Of a stretch of 64,000 nt of DNA, positions 41,272 through 50,477 are shown one piece after another. Under the pieces are notes generated by a model, which was not told where the DNA came from, made no database searches, and was given only the letters and a program-made list of their open reading frames with translations. The stretch is taken from positions 62,001-126,000 of the forward strand of contig CAKSAJ010000001.1 of the NCBI GenBank assembly GCA_934435195.1, in the 5' to 3' direction. The translations under genes and the position numbers were made by a program. How positions within the stretch are numbered: the first letter of the stretch is position 1; each line of letters starts with the position of its first letter. Source of the stretch: an uncultured Schaedlerella sp. GTDB taxonomy: Bacteria > Bacillota > Clostridia > Lachnospirales > Lachnospiraceae.

Positions 41272-42675
41272 ATGTTTGAGCAAATCAACAACTTTATCAC
41301 ATGGTTTGATGGGGTCGTATGGGGACTTCCATTGATCATTCTAATCCTGATCACAGGATTTCTGTTAACAGTTCGATTAGGGCTATTACAAGTACGACAT
41401 CTTGGAAAAGCCTTAAAATTCATGGTGAAAAATGAAGAAGACGGACATGGAGAAGTAACAAGTTTTGGAGCTTTGTGTACTGCGTTGTCAGCAACTATTG
41501 GAACCGGTAATATTGTCGGTGTAGCAACAGCGATTGCAGCCGGAGGACCCGGAGCATTGTTTTGGATGGTAGTTGCAGCCTTTTTTGGAATGGCTACAAA
41601 GTATGCTGAAGGCCTGCTGGCTATTAAATATCGTACGATAGATGAGGATGGTCATGTCCTGGGTGGACCATTTTACTATATCGAAAATGGTATGGGAAAA
41701 CAGTGGAGATGGCTAGGTAAGATATTTGCCTTTTTCGGAGCAGGTGTTGGATTATTTGGAATCGGAACTTTTACACAGGTAAATGGTATTGCATCTGCAA
41801 TTAAGAATTTCTTTGATCCGGATATGGTTCATACAGTCAATTTGTTTGGTGGAACATATTCTTGGGCAACAGTTATTTCATGCCTTGTACTTACAGCTTG
41901 TGTAGGTTTAGTTGTAATCGGAGGAATCCAGCGTATTTCAAAAGTTTCACAGGTTGTTGTTCCGTTTATGGCAGTATTATATGTAGCACTTGCTTTAATT
42001 ATTATGGTTACACATATCACAGCTATTCCGGGTGCAATTGTGACAATAGTAAAATCAGCATTTACAGGAAGTGCACTTGCAGGTGGAGCAATGGGTACAA
42101 TGGTTGTAGCAATGCAGAAAGGTATCGCAAGAGGTATCTTTTCAAATGAATCAGGTCTGGGTAGTGCACCAATTGCAGCAGCTGCAGCACAGACAAAAGA
42201 ACCTGTACGTCAGGGACTTGTTTCCATGACAGGAACATTTATTGATACAATTGTAATCTGTACAATGACAGGTCTTTCTATTGTAATAACAGGAACATGG
42301 AATACAGGTCTTGAAGGTGTCGAAATTACAACGGCTGCATTCCAGCAGGGCTTACCATTTCCACCTGCAATTGCATCATTCGCATTAATGCTTTGTCTTG
42401 TATTTTTTGCATTTACAACAATCCTTGGATGGGATTATTATGGTGAAAGATGCTTGGAGTATTTATTCAACCGTAACAAAAAAGCGGTGAAAACTTATCG
42501 CTGGTTATATATTTTATGTGTATTTTTCGGACCATATATGACAGTTGCAGCGGTATGGAATATCGCAGATATTTTCAATGCATTAATGGCATTTCCAAAC
42601 TTAATTGCACTTTTAACATTAAGTGGAGTTGTTGTGAGGGAAACAAAAGACTATTTCAATCGAATGAATGCCTAG
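41272..42675 (+). CDS. Sodium:alanine/glycine symporter (AGCS family)
   Basis: A 467-residue transporter with about eleven membrane segments. AGCS family signatures: FGALCTALSATIGTGNIVGV, GGPGALFWMVVAAFFGMATK, then FYYIENGMGKQWRW, GIARGIFSNESGLGSAPIAA and a C-terminal ILGWDYYGERCLEYLF. It imports small neutral amino acids with sodium. Its leader carries a glycine riboswitch, so uptake is tied to cellular glycine. Members are named AlsT, AgcS or DagA, and the exact substrate cannot be read from sequence. Confidence 0.93.
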   Translation: MFEQINNFITWFDGVVWGLPLIILILITGFLLTVRLGLLQVRHLGKALKFMVKNEEDGHGEVTSFGALCTALSATIGTGNIVGVATAIAAGGPGALFWMVVAAFFGMATKYAEGLLAIKYRTIDEDGHVLGGPFYYIENGMGKQWRWLGKIFAFFGAGVGLFGIGTFTQVNGIASAIKNFFDPDMVHTVNLFGGTYSWATVISCLVLTACVGLVVIGGIQRISKVSQVVVPFMAVLYVALALIIMVTHITAIPGAIVTIVKSAFTGSALAGGAMGTMVVAMQKGIARGIFSNESGLGSAPIAAAAAQTKEPVRQGLVSMTGTFIDTIVICTMTGLSIVITGTWNTGLEGVEITTAAFQQGLPFPPAIASFALMLCLVFFAFTTILGWDYYGERCLEYLFNRNKKAVKTYRWLYILCVFFGPYMTVAAVWNIADIFNALMAFPNLIALLTLSGVVVRETKDYFNRMNA

Positions 42676-42684
42676 ATAAATGAC

Positions 42685-42713
42685 TTGACTTCTATATAAA
42701 TAGTTCTTATAAT
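42685..42713 (+). promoter_or_regulatory. leuS T-box promoter
   Basis: TTGACT (42685-42690), exactly 17 bases, then TATAAT (42708-42713). It starts 10 bases after the symporter stop and drives the T-box leader. Confidence 0.85.
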
Positions 42714-42734
42714 AAAGAAGAATATTGCAAAAAC

Positions 42735-42990
42735 GAAGATAAGAATTAGTAAAAGAAGAAAGTCTTACAGAGAACTGCCGGTTGGTGCGAGGCAGAAGAT
42801 GGAATTCTTTGAACTCATCTTGGAGTTCTTCTGTTGAATCACCTAGTAGACAGAAGCGGGTATTCCCGTTATAGAATATAATGAGTGCATCTGACATGGC
42901 ATTATAGAGAACGTCGGATGAATAAGAGTGGTACCACGGAAGTAAGCCTTTTCGTCTCTTGATAATGGAGATGAAAAGGCTTTTATTTTA
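42735..42990 (+). ncRNA. T-box leader (leucine) of leuS
   Basis: The T-box sequence AGAGTGGTACCACGG is at 42925-42939, and stem I carries GAACTGCCGGTTGGTGCGAGGCAG-like conserved elements near 42771-42795. Two leucine codons, CTC (42814-42816) and CTT (42819-42821), lie where the specifier should be; CTC followed by A is the better fit. The terminator is the stem 42945-42958 with 42968-42982, then TTTTATTTT. Uncharged leucine tRNA would stabilise the antiterminator and allow leuS expression. Confidence 0.93.
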
Positions 42991-43010
42991 CATGAAAGGT
43001 AGGAATAATA

Positions 43011-45443
43011 ATGTCACAGAAAATTGTGTACAATCACAAAGCCGTTGAGAAAAAATGGCGTGAAAAATGGGAAGAAAATCCGGTAAATCCTAGAATGGAT
43101 GATAACGGAAATAAAAAGCAAAAATATTACTGTCTGGATATGTTCCCATATCCATCAGGAAATGGTCTTCATGTAGGACATTGGAGAGGATATGTAATCT
43201 CTGATGTATGGAGCCGTTATAAACTGCAGCAGGGATATTATATCGTTCATCCAATGGGTTGGGATGCATTTGGTCTGCCGGCAGAAAATTATGCAATTAA
43301 AATGGGAACTCATCCAGCAATATCAACAGAGGCAAACATTACAAATATCAAACGTCAGATTAATGAAATTGCTGCATTGTATGATTGGGACATGGAAGTA
43401 AATACAACAGACCCTAATTTCTACAAATGGACACAGTGGATTTTTGTTCAGATGTTCAAAAAAGGTTTGGCTTATGAGAAGGAATTTCCAATCAACTGGT
43501 GTCCTTCATGTAAAACAGGTTTAGCAAATGAAGAAGTGGTTAACGGTAAGTGTGAGCGTTGTGGAGCAGAGGTAACAAAGAAAAATCTGCGTCAGTGGAT
43601 GCTGAAGATTACAGCTTATGCAGATCGTCTTCTGAATGACCTTGATAAACTTGATTGGCCTGAAAAAGTAAAGAAAATGCAGGCTGACTGGATTGGAAAG
43701 TCATACGGAGCAGAAGTTGATTTTCCAATTGATGGACGAGATGAGAAAATTACTGTCTATACAACAAGACCAGATACTCTCTATGGAGCAACATTTATGG
43801 TACTTGCCCCAGAACATGAATTAGCTGCATCATTAGCTACACCTGAAACAAAAGAAGCAGTAGAAAAATATATTTATGACTCTTCTATGAAATCGAATGT
43901 AGATCGTATGCAGGACAAAGAAAAAACAGGAGTATTTACAGGAAGCTATGCAATTAATCCTTTAAATGGAGCAAAGACACCAATCTGGTTGTCAGATTAT
44001 GTTCTTGCAGATTATGGTACTGGTGCAATTATGTGTGTACCTGCACATGATGATCGTGATTTTGCATTTGCTACAAAATTTGGTATTCCAATTGTTCAGG
44101 TTATTGCAAAAGACGGACAAGAAATTGAGAATATGACAGAAGCATATACAGAGGCTGTCGGAACAATGATCAACTCTGGAGAATGGAATGGCATGGAATC
44201 AGCTGTGCTGAAAAAAGAAGCTCCACATATCATTGAAGAGCGTGGTATCGGACGAGCTACAGAGAACTTTAAATTACGTGACTGGGTATTCTCACGTCAG
44301 CGTTACTGGGGAGAACCTATTCCAATCATCCATTGTCCAAAATGTGGTAACGTTCCAGTTCCGGAAGAAGAACTTCCACTTCGTCTGCCGGATGTAGAAT
44401 CTTATGAACCTACAGGAACAGGTGAATCACCACTGGCAGCAATTGATGAGTGGGTAAACTGTAAGTGTCCTGTATGTGGTGCTGATTCAAAACGTGAAAC
44501 AAATACGATGCCTCAGTGGGCAGGTTCCTCATGGTATTTCCTTCGTTATGTGGATAATCATAATGATAAAGAACTGGTTTCAAGAGAAAAAGCGGATGAA
44601 ATGCTTCCGGTAGATATGTATATCGGAGGAGTAGAGCATGCTGTATTACACTTGTTATACTCTAGATTCTATACAAAATTCTTAAATGATATCGGAGTCG
44701 TTGATTTTGATGAACCTTTCCATAAATTATTTAACCAGGGAATGATCACAGGTAAGAATGGAATCAAAATGAGTAAATCAAAAGGTAATGTTGTATCACC
44801 GGATGATCTTGTGCGTGACTATGGATGTGACTCATTAAGAATGTATGAATTGTTTGTAGGACCACCTGAGTTAGATGCAGAATGGGATGACAGAGGAATC
44901 GACGGTGTAAATCGTTTCTTGAAACGTCTCTGGAATTTATTGATGGATAGTAAAGAAGCCAATGTTGAAGCTACAAAAGAGATGGTAAAACTTCGTCACA
45001 AACTTGTATATGATATTACATCTCGTCTTGAAACATTTAGCTTAAATACTGTTATTTCAGGATTTATGGAATATAATAACAAATTTATCGATCTTGCCAA
45101 GAAGACAGGTGGAATTGACAAAGAAACATTGGAAACAATTGCTGTATTACTTTCACCATTTGCACCACATTTTGCAGAAGAAATGTGGGAGCAGCTCGGA
45201 CATACAGAAACAATCTTCAAAGCAGGTTGGCCTGTATATGATGAAACAGAAATGGCAGATGACGAAATAGAAGTTCCTGTACAGATTAATGGAAAAACAA
45301 GAGCGGTTATTTCAATTCCGGCAGATGCATCTAAGGAAGATGCAATTGCAGCGGGTAAAGAAGCTGTTGCAGATAAATTGACAGGAACAATTGTAAAAGA
45401 AATTTATGTTCCTAAGAAAATCATTAACATCGTACAAAAATAA
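43011..45443 (+). CDS. leuS: Leucyl-tRNA synthetase
   Basis: An 810-residue class I aminoacyl-tRNA synthetase. The HIGH-type motif is in MFPYPSGNGLHVGHWRGYV and the KMSKS motif in GIKMSKSKGNVVSPDDLVRD. A zinc-ribbon pair of Cys motifs appears at CPSCKTGLANEEVVNGKCERCG, and a second at CPKCGNVPVPEEELPLRLP. The CP1 editing domain (TTRPDTLYGATFMVLAPEH) is intact. GRAKTR-like linker QINGKTRAVISI ends the protein. GAAAGGTAGG lies before the ATG. The leucine T-box supports the identity. Confidence 0.97.
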   Translation: MSQKIVYNHKAVEKKWREKWEENPVNPRMDDNGNKKQKYYCLDMFPYPSGNGLHVGHWRGYVISDVWSRYKLQQGYYIVHPMGWDAFGLPAENYAIKMGTHPAISTEANITNIKRQINEIAALYDWDMEVNTTDPNFYKWTQWIFVQMFKKGLAYEKEFPINWCPSCKTGLANEEVVNGKCERCGAEVTKKNLRQWMLKITAYADRLLNDLDKLDWPEKVKKMQADWIGKSYGAEVDFPIDGRDEKITVYTTRPDTLYGATFMVLAPEHELAASLATPETKEAVEKYIYDSSMKSNVDRMQDKEKTGVFTGSYAINPLNGAKTPIWLSDYVLADYGTGAIMCVPAHDDRDFAFATKFGIPIVQVIAKDGQEIENMTEAYTEAVGTMINSGEWNGMESAVLKKEAPHIIEERGIGRATENFKLRDWVFSRQRYWGEPIPIIHCPKCGNVPVPEEELPLRLPDVESYEPTGTGESPLAAIDEWVNCKCPVCGADSKRETNTMPQWAGSSWYFLRYVDNHNDKELVSREKADEMLPVDMYIGGVEHAVLHLLYSRFYTKFLNDIGVVDFDEPFHKLFNQGMITGKNGIKMSKSKGNVVSPDDLVRDYGCDSLRMYELFVGPPELDAEWDDRGIDGVNRFLKRLWNLLMDSKEANVEATKEMVKLRHKLVYDITSRLETFSLNTVISGFMEYNNKFIDLAKKTGGIDKETLETIAVLLSPFAPHFAEEMWEQLGHTETIFKAGWPVYDETEMADDEIEVPVQINGKTRAVISIPADASKEDAIAAGKEAVADKLTGTIVKEIYVPKKIINIVQK

Positions 45444-45465
45444 ATAATAAAAACAGACAATACCT

Positions 45466-45500
45466 ACAACTCTCACTTATATAAAGTGGGAGTTGTTTTT
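45466..45500 (+). terminator. leuS terminator
   Basis: ACAACTCTCACTT pairs with AAGTGGGAGTTGT (one G-T pair) around TATAT-type loop bases, followed by TTTTTAT. Confidence 0.85.
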
Positions 45501-45687
45501 ATCTATAGAAATGTAAAGGTGCAACACAAGCTAAAAAATTGAATATAATCATCTTAAAAACTTCATAAATCTTGTCAAATACACCAAAAATGTAAAAAAA
45601 ATAATATTTTTTGCAAGAAAAGGTTGAAGAAAAATCAAAAATCGTATACACTACTATTTAGTTAGTGAAAAATTGGAGGATACAAAG

Positions 45688-46974
45688 ATGGCGGCGTACA
45701 AAAATTTAAGCGTAGAAGAATTAAAAGAATTAAAAACAAAGTTGGATGCAGAATTTGAAGAGGTAAAAGCCAGAGGATTGAATCTGGATATGTCTCGTGG
45801 TAAACCGTCTGCAGAACAGTTGAACCTGTCTATGGGAATGATGGATGTACTGACAAGTGATACCGATTTAATCTGTCAGGAAGGTGTTGATTGTAGAAAC
45901 TATGGAGTATTAGATGGAATCACAGAAGCTAAACAGCTTCTTGCTGATATGATGGAAGTACCTAAACAAAATATTATTATCTTTGGAAATTCTAGCTTGA
46001 ATGTTATGTATGATCAGATTGCACGTGCAATGACTCACGGAGTTCTTGGAAGTACACCATGGGCAAAATTAGACAAAGTAAAATTTCTTTGCCCGGTACC
46101 AGGATATGACAGACATTTTGCAATTACAGAACATTTCGGAATTGAGATGATTAATGTTCCTATGACTGCTACTGGTCCAGATATGGACGTTGTAGAAAAA
46201 CTGGTTGCAGAAGATGATGCAATCAAGGGAATCTGGTGTGTACCAAAATATTCTAATCCACAGGGAATTACATATTCAGATGAAACAGTACGTCGTTTTG
46301 CAAGATTAAAACCAGCAGCAGAGGATTTCCGTATCTATTGGGATAATGCGTATGGTATTCATCATTTATATGAGGATAAACAGGATCAGCTGATTGAAAT
46401 TTTGGAAGAGTGCGAGAAAGCAGGAAATCCAAACCTTGCATATAAATTCTCATCTACATCAAAAATCAGTTTTCCAGGATCAGGAATTGCTGCAATTGCT
46501 TCATCAGATGAAAATCTTGCAGAAATCCGCAAACAGATGCAGGTTCAGACAATTGGTCACGATAAGGTAAATCAGCTTCGTCATGCCAGATTCTTCGGAG
46601 ATATTAATGGAATGGTAGAACACATGAAAAAACATGCTGATATACTTCGTCCGAAATTTGATGCAGTACTTGAAACTCTTGATAGAGAACTTGGCGGATT
46701 AGAAATCGGATCATGGATTGCGCCACGAGGTGGTTATTTCATCTCCTTTGATTCAATGGAGGGATGTGCAAAAGCAATTGTCGCAAAAGCAAAAGAAGCT
46801 GGTCTTGTTATGACTGGAGCGGGAGCAACATTCCCATATGGTAAAGATCCAAAAGATAGCAATATCCGTATTGCTCCTTCATATCCAACACTTGAAGATT
46901 TGAAAGTGGCCGCAGAAATCTTTGTATTGAGTGTTAAGATTGTCAGTGTTGATAAATTACTTGGCAATTTATAA
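45688..46974 (+). CDS. Subgroup 1c-type aspartate aminotransferase
   Basis: A 428-residue PLP enzyme. The start at 45688 has GGAGG 8 bases upstream; the in-frame ATG at 45673 lies before that site. The sequence belongs to the group formerly labelled MocR-type or DUF-like aminotransferases: GLNLDMSRGKPSAEQLNLS, DCRNYGVLDGITEAKQLLAD, CPVPGYDRHFAITEHFGI and CVPKYSNPQGITYSDE. IYWDNAYGIHHLYEDK and KFSSTSKISFPGSGIAAIAS (PLP Lys in TSK) complete it. GANTKF-like RIAPSYPTLEDLKVA ends the fold. The reaction is probably aspartate with 2-oxoglutarate. The gene is monocistronic with its own terminator. Confidence 0.86.
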   Translation: MAAYKNLSVEELKELKTKLDAEFEEVKARGLNLDMSRGKPSAEQLNLSMGMMDVLTSDTDLICQEGVDCRNYGVLDGITEAKQLLADMMEVPKQNIIIFGNSSLNVMYDQIARAMTHGVLGSTPWAKLDKVKFLCPVPGYDRHFAITEHFGIEMINVPMTATGPDMDVVEKLVAEDDAIKGIWCVPKYSNPQGITYSDETVRRFARLKPAAEDFRIYWDNAYGIHHLYEDKQDQLIEILEECEKAGNPNLAYKFSSTSKISFPGSGIAAIASSDENLAEIRKQMQVQTIGHDKVNQLRHARFFGDINGMVEHMKKHADILRPKFDAVLETLDRELGGLEIGSWIAPRGGYFISFDSMEGCAKAIVAKAKEAGLVMTGAGATFPYGKDPKDSNIRIAPSYPTLEDLKVAAEIFVLSVKIVSVDKLLGNL

Positions 46975-47014
46975 AATATTGTTTCATTTATGTAAGTCCA
47001 ATTTATTTATTGTT

Positions 47015-47048
47015 GAAAAGCAGTTCTTAAGTCGCAGAACTGCTTTTT
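47015..47048 (+). terminator. Terminator after the aminotransferase gene
   Basis: AAAAGCAGTTCT (47016-47027) pairs with AGAACTGCTTTT (47036-47047), followed by TCTTTATTTT. Confidence 0.88.
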
Positions 47049-47131
47049 CTTTATTTTATGATATTCTTTTAAAATAATGAAGAAAAGTGGTTAAGAATAT
47101 GATAATATAAGAATATTGGAGGCACGATGAT

Positions 47132-48973
47132 ATGCTTAAGAGAAAAGAAATGAAAAAGCGTGCAAAGCAGGTTGTAAAGAAACACTATTGGTTGTTACTT
47201 ATCCTTTGTCTTGGAATGGCATTGTTTGGCACCGAATTTTCATCTACATTAAATTTTGTTCGGACAGAACGTACGGAAATGGATAGCAAAACAAAAGAAA
47301 ATAAAAACGCTATTCAATATAATTCAAGATTAGCATTAGATGATATATTAAATGATGCATTAGATGGACATATTGATGAGGCTTATAGACTGGCAAATAA
47401 CCTTAAGTTAGAAGAAATTACGCAAAACAGCACAGTTCAAAAAGGAATTGTGCTTGGGAGAAGCAGAGGAGTGCTGGCTGATTTAGTAAATAATATTACT
47501 TCTGGTTATTTCCTTGTAGTATTGCTTAGTGCAATAGAAAGTCTTGGATTGTCAAAAAACATTATAATTGCACTTTTTATAATATTATCTGCTATTGTGC
47601 TATTTTTAGTATGGATGTTTATCAAAAATGTACTTCAGACAATTCTTAGAAGAATGTTTTTGGAATGTAGATTATACGATAAAGTACCTTTTCAAAGAAT
47701 TTTATTTCTGGCAAAAGTAAAGAAATGGTGTAAAGTAGCAGTAACATTGGCGATGAAAGTATTATTTCAGACTCTTTGGGCGTGTACTATTATCGGAGGA
47801 GTTATCAAACGATATTCCTATTATCTGGTTTCCTATATCGTAGCAGAAAATCCAGATATTGGTTGGAAAGAAGCAATTACAATATCTCGAAAAATGATGG
47901 ATGGATACAAGTGGGAATGCTTTAAACTGGAAATGTCTTTCTTATTATGGGATATAGCGGGCTTTTTGACATTAGGAATATCGGATTTGTTTTATACAAA
48001 TGCATATAAGATTGCAACGTATACAGAATTTTATGTCCAAGTAAGACTTTTGGCAAAAAAGAATGGTGTTAAGGGAACAGAGTTACTTAATGACTTATAT
48101 TTATATGAAAAAGCGGATGCATTAACGTTGGATGAGGCGTATATAGATGTTTTGTTTATGGATTATTATTTGCCGAAGAAGACGGAGCATTTGAACGGAA
48201 TTAAGGGATTTATGGCGCGAAATCTTGGGATTACACTTTATCCAAGAAAAGAAGAGCTTCAACTTGAGACAATGCAATTTGAGGACGCAAAATTTCGGTT
48301 AATGCAGGATGCTTTGACAGGGAAAGGATATCCATCAAGACTATTTCCTATTCCTGAAAAAGAAAAAGATATAAAGGCTGGACATATTAACTATATGCGA
48401 AGATATTCACCAATCTCTTTGATATTAATATTTTTTGTTTTTTGTGTCACAGGCTGGGTATGGGAAGTAAGCCTCCATTTGGTAGCAAACGGAACATTTG
48501 TAAATCGTGGGATGCTGCACGGACCATGGATTCCTATCTATGGGGCTGGAAGCTTATTGATTCTTACATTATTGTATCGCTTGCGTAAGAAACCGATACT
48601 GGAGTTTACAGCAATTGTCATACTTGCGGGTATAATTGAATATATGACTTCATATTACACGGAAGAGTTGTTTAGTGGAAAAAAATGGTGGGATTATCAA
48701 GGATACTTTTTAAATCTGGATGGTAGAATTTGTGCGGAGGGGCTTTTAACTTTTGGTATTGGTGGAATGATTCTTGTATACCTGATAGCTCCGATGTTAG
48801 ATAATTATTTAAGAAAAATGAAAACACAAATTGCAGTTCCAATATGTGTTATTCTTTTAAGCTTATTTATGATAGATCAAGTATATTCTTTTATAAACCC
48901 GAATACCGGTCATGGAATTACCGATTATGTCAGTAAAATATACATAAAAACGAATAGCTCAGTCAAAAGTTAA
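47132..48973 (+). CDS. Two-part membrane protein with C-terminal ABC-transporter type IV-like (CmpB) domain
   Basis: A 613-residue protein with GGAGG about 10 bases before the ATG. The N-terminal half (1 to about 330) starts with a basic stretch and a membrane segment (YWLLLILCLGMALF) and has further segments near 130-170 and 200-290, like DUF975-type membrane proteins. A soluble linker (about 330-420) follows. Residues about 425-600 have four or five membrane segments with the CmpB-type signature FCVTGWVWEVSLHLV, FVNRGMLHGPWIPIYGAGSL and EYMTSYYTEELFSGKKWWDY. Family members are widespread in clostridia and lack a proven function. No ATPase gene is adjacent. Confidence 0.75.
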   Translation: MLKRKEMKKRAKQVVKKHYWLLLILCLGMALFGTEFSSTLNFVRTERTEMDSKTKENKNAIQYNSRLALDDILNDALDGHIDEAYRLANNLKLEEITQNSTVQKGIVLGRSRGVLADLVNNITSGYFLVVLLSAIESLGLSKNIIIALFIILSAIVLFLVWMFIKNVLQTILRRMFLECRLYDKVPFQRILFLAKVKKWCKVAVTLAMKVLFQTLWACTIIGGVIKRYSYYLVSYIVAENPDIGWKEAITISRKMMDGYKWECFKLEMSFLLWDIAGFLTLGISDLFYTNAYKIATYTEFYVQVRLLAKKNGVKGTELLNDLYLYEKADALTLDEAYIDVLFMDYYLPKKTEHLNGIKGFMARNLGITLYPRKEELQLETMQFEDAKFRLMQDALTGKGYPSRLFPIPEKEKDIKAGHINYMRRYSPISLILIFFVFCVTGWVWEVSLHLVANGTFVNRGMLHGPWIPIYGAGSLLILTLLYRLRKKPILEFTAIVILAGIIEYMTSYYTEELFSGKKWWDYQGYFLNLDGRICAEGLLTFGIGGMILVYLIAPMLDNYLRKMKTQIAVPICVILLSLFMIDQVYSFINPNTGHGITDYVSKIYIKTNSSVKS

Positions 48974-48987
48974 AAACTGACTGAGCT
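48956..48987. terminator. Bidirectional hairpin between the 47132 and 48992 genes
   Basis: AGCTCAGTC (48956-48964) pairs with GACTGAGCT (48979-48987). The loop holds the stop codon of the membrane protein gene. CATTTTATTT follows. It serves two converging genes. Confidence 0.75.
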
Positions 48988-48991
48988 CATT

Positions 48992-49561
48992 TTATTTAAG
49001 CGGGTACTCTAACAGGTCGAGTACGGAGTTACGAATAATATAATTATAAGCGGCATGAACCTCTTCACCTGAAAAAGGTGCGTCCTGACATATCCAGTAT
49101 TTTAAAGAGTCTGCTAATCCAAATGTATAGAAACGTGCGATAGCTTCTATAGTAAGTATGGCCAGTTTGTCAGGAGATTTTAATGGGTACTTTGATAAAA
49201 TCTGTAAGAATAAATGATAAATATAGTCACTCATTAATTCTTCAAACGAATTCTGACCCTGTATTTCATATGCTTTACGATAAAAGGCATGGTCTTTTTC
49301 GAGGCAGTTGCATAACAATCGAAAGATGTCTTCTTCCATGTTATTATCGATCAATACTTGAATCTTATCTTTAATTTCCGTTTTTAATATCCACTCCAAC
49401 ACCTCATATTTATCTTGGAAATGTTTATAAAAAGTAGGACGGATAACACCAGCTCCATCTGTGATCATTTTAATTGTAATTTTTTCAAAAGGAATCTGAA
49501 GAACCAGCTCTCTGAAGGATGCAGTAAGCAGGTCTTTAGTCAGTTCTTTCTTGTCTTCCAT
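48992..49561 (-). CDS. TetR/AcrR-family transcriptional regulator
   Basis: A 189-residue regulator. The N-terminal helix-turn-helix is FEKITIKMITDGAGVIRPTF followed by YKHFQDKYEVLEWIL, the usual TetR recognition helix and YxHF motif. The C-terminal ligand or dimer domain (about 70-189) has YHLFLQILSKYPLKSPDKLA and resembles the DhaS-like subgroup. It is divergent from the MntP-like exporter gene at 49842, with about 280 bases between. It may control that gene or its own expression. The ligand is unknown. Confidence 0.85.
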   Translation of the reverse strand: MEDKKELTKDLLTASFRELVLQIPFEKITIKMITDGAGVIRPTFYKHFQDKYEVLEWILKTEIKDKIQVLIDNNMEEDIFRLLCNCLEKDHAFYRKAYEIQGQNSFEELMSDYIYHLFLQILSKYPLKSPDKLAILTIEAIARFYTFGLADSLKYWICQDAPFSGEEVHAAYNYIIRNSVLDLLEYPLK

Positions 49562-49781
49562 ATCAAATAACTCTCCTTCAAAAATATAAAATTTCTAATA
49601 ATTCAGCCCTTTACTGTCTTCATCTGAAATATAAGTATAACACATAACCCTTAAAATAAAAATCCTGTTTTTTCAAAAATCAATTATAAAAGTGGGATAC
49701 AAATACTTTAAAATGTACCTTGATTTATAACAGCTTTGAGATATTTGTCTTTTCTGTGTTACATATTGAGAGGACTGAATA

Positions 49782-49811
49782 TTACATATGACGATGGTCT
49801 TCTGATACAAT
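49782..49811 (+). promoter_or_regulatory. Possible promoter of the MntP-like gene
   Basis: TTACAT (49782-49787), 18 bases, TACAAT (49806-49811), about 30 bases before the GTG start. The rest of the intergenic region 49562-49841 is AT-rich with no yybP-ykoY-type manganese riboswitch that I can see. Confidence 0.35.
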
Positions 49812-49841
49812 AGGCACATCAAGAAGAAGGGAGCGAAAATT

Positions 49842-50420
49842 GTGAGTTTGCTAGAGATAATTCTGATTTCGATAGGATTAACAATGGACGTTTTCGCATA
49901 TGCTTTATTGAAAGGTGCGATGATGTCAGAAATCAGAAAAAAGAATTTATTGATGATCTGCAGTATATTTACTCTTGGGCAGGTAATCAGTATGATGCTG
50001 GGAAATCTGTTAACCAATATTCCCCTTGCAGCAAAATTAGGAATAGAAGCAGGTCATAGTTTAAATGCATTTTCCGTTTTGATTTTTCTTGGTCTTGGAA
50101 TTTACATGATTGTGAAAGCAATCAAGGAAAAGCCAGTCGAAGAAAAAAAAGAGGACGTGATTTCCATAAGGCAGATTGTAATATGGGCATGTATTACAAG
50201 CATTGACTCTTTTATTGCAGGTATTGGATTTGGCTTTCTAGAGACAGATTTCTTGTTAATGGTATTTGTTATAGGAATTGTCACGCTTGCCCTGGTTATG
50301 ATCGGTATGTATATCGGTTATTGGATGGGATGTCAGTTTAGAAGAACTGCAGTGACGATTGGAGGATGCATCTTGTTGTTCGGCGCACTTGAATTAGTTA
50401 TACGAACACTCTATTATTAG
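49842..50420 (+). CDS. MntP-like putative manganese efflux protein
   Basis: A 192-residue membrane protein with six hydrophobic segments in two repeats. The repeat motifs SIGLTMDVFAYALLKGAMMS and ACITSIDSFIAGIGFGFLE contain the paired Asp residues of the MntP (UPF0059) family. The GTG start is supported by AAGGGAGC upstream. It would export Mn2+ (or a related divalent metal). The sequence is less close to classical MntP than usual (AYALLKG in place of AVAI), so substrate is tentative. Divergent TetR gene upstream. Confidence 0.72.
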   Translation: MSLLEIILISIGLTMDVFAYALLKGAMMSEIRKKNLLMICSIFTLGQVISMMLGNLLTNIPLAAKLGIEAGHSLNAFSVLIFLGLGIYMIVKAIKEKPVEEKKEDVISIRQIVIWACITSIDSFIAGIGFGFLETDFLLMVFVIGIVTLALVMIGMYIGYWMGCQFRRTAVTIGGCILLFGALELVIRTLYY

Positions 50421-50477
50421 CATCCGTGCCGGATTTGTTTCATAGAAAAACATTAAGATAAAGGAAAGGTGAGAGAT

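Noticed and set aside
45444..45687. Riboswitch or T-box in the leader of the aminotransferase gene
   Set aside because: Only the leuS terminator and AT-rich DNA are seen. No T-box sequence or known aptamer core is recognised.
49562..49841. yybP-ykoY manganese riboswitch before the MntP-like gene
   Set aside because: The characteristic conserved core is not visible in the 280-base interval.
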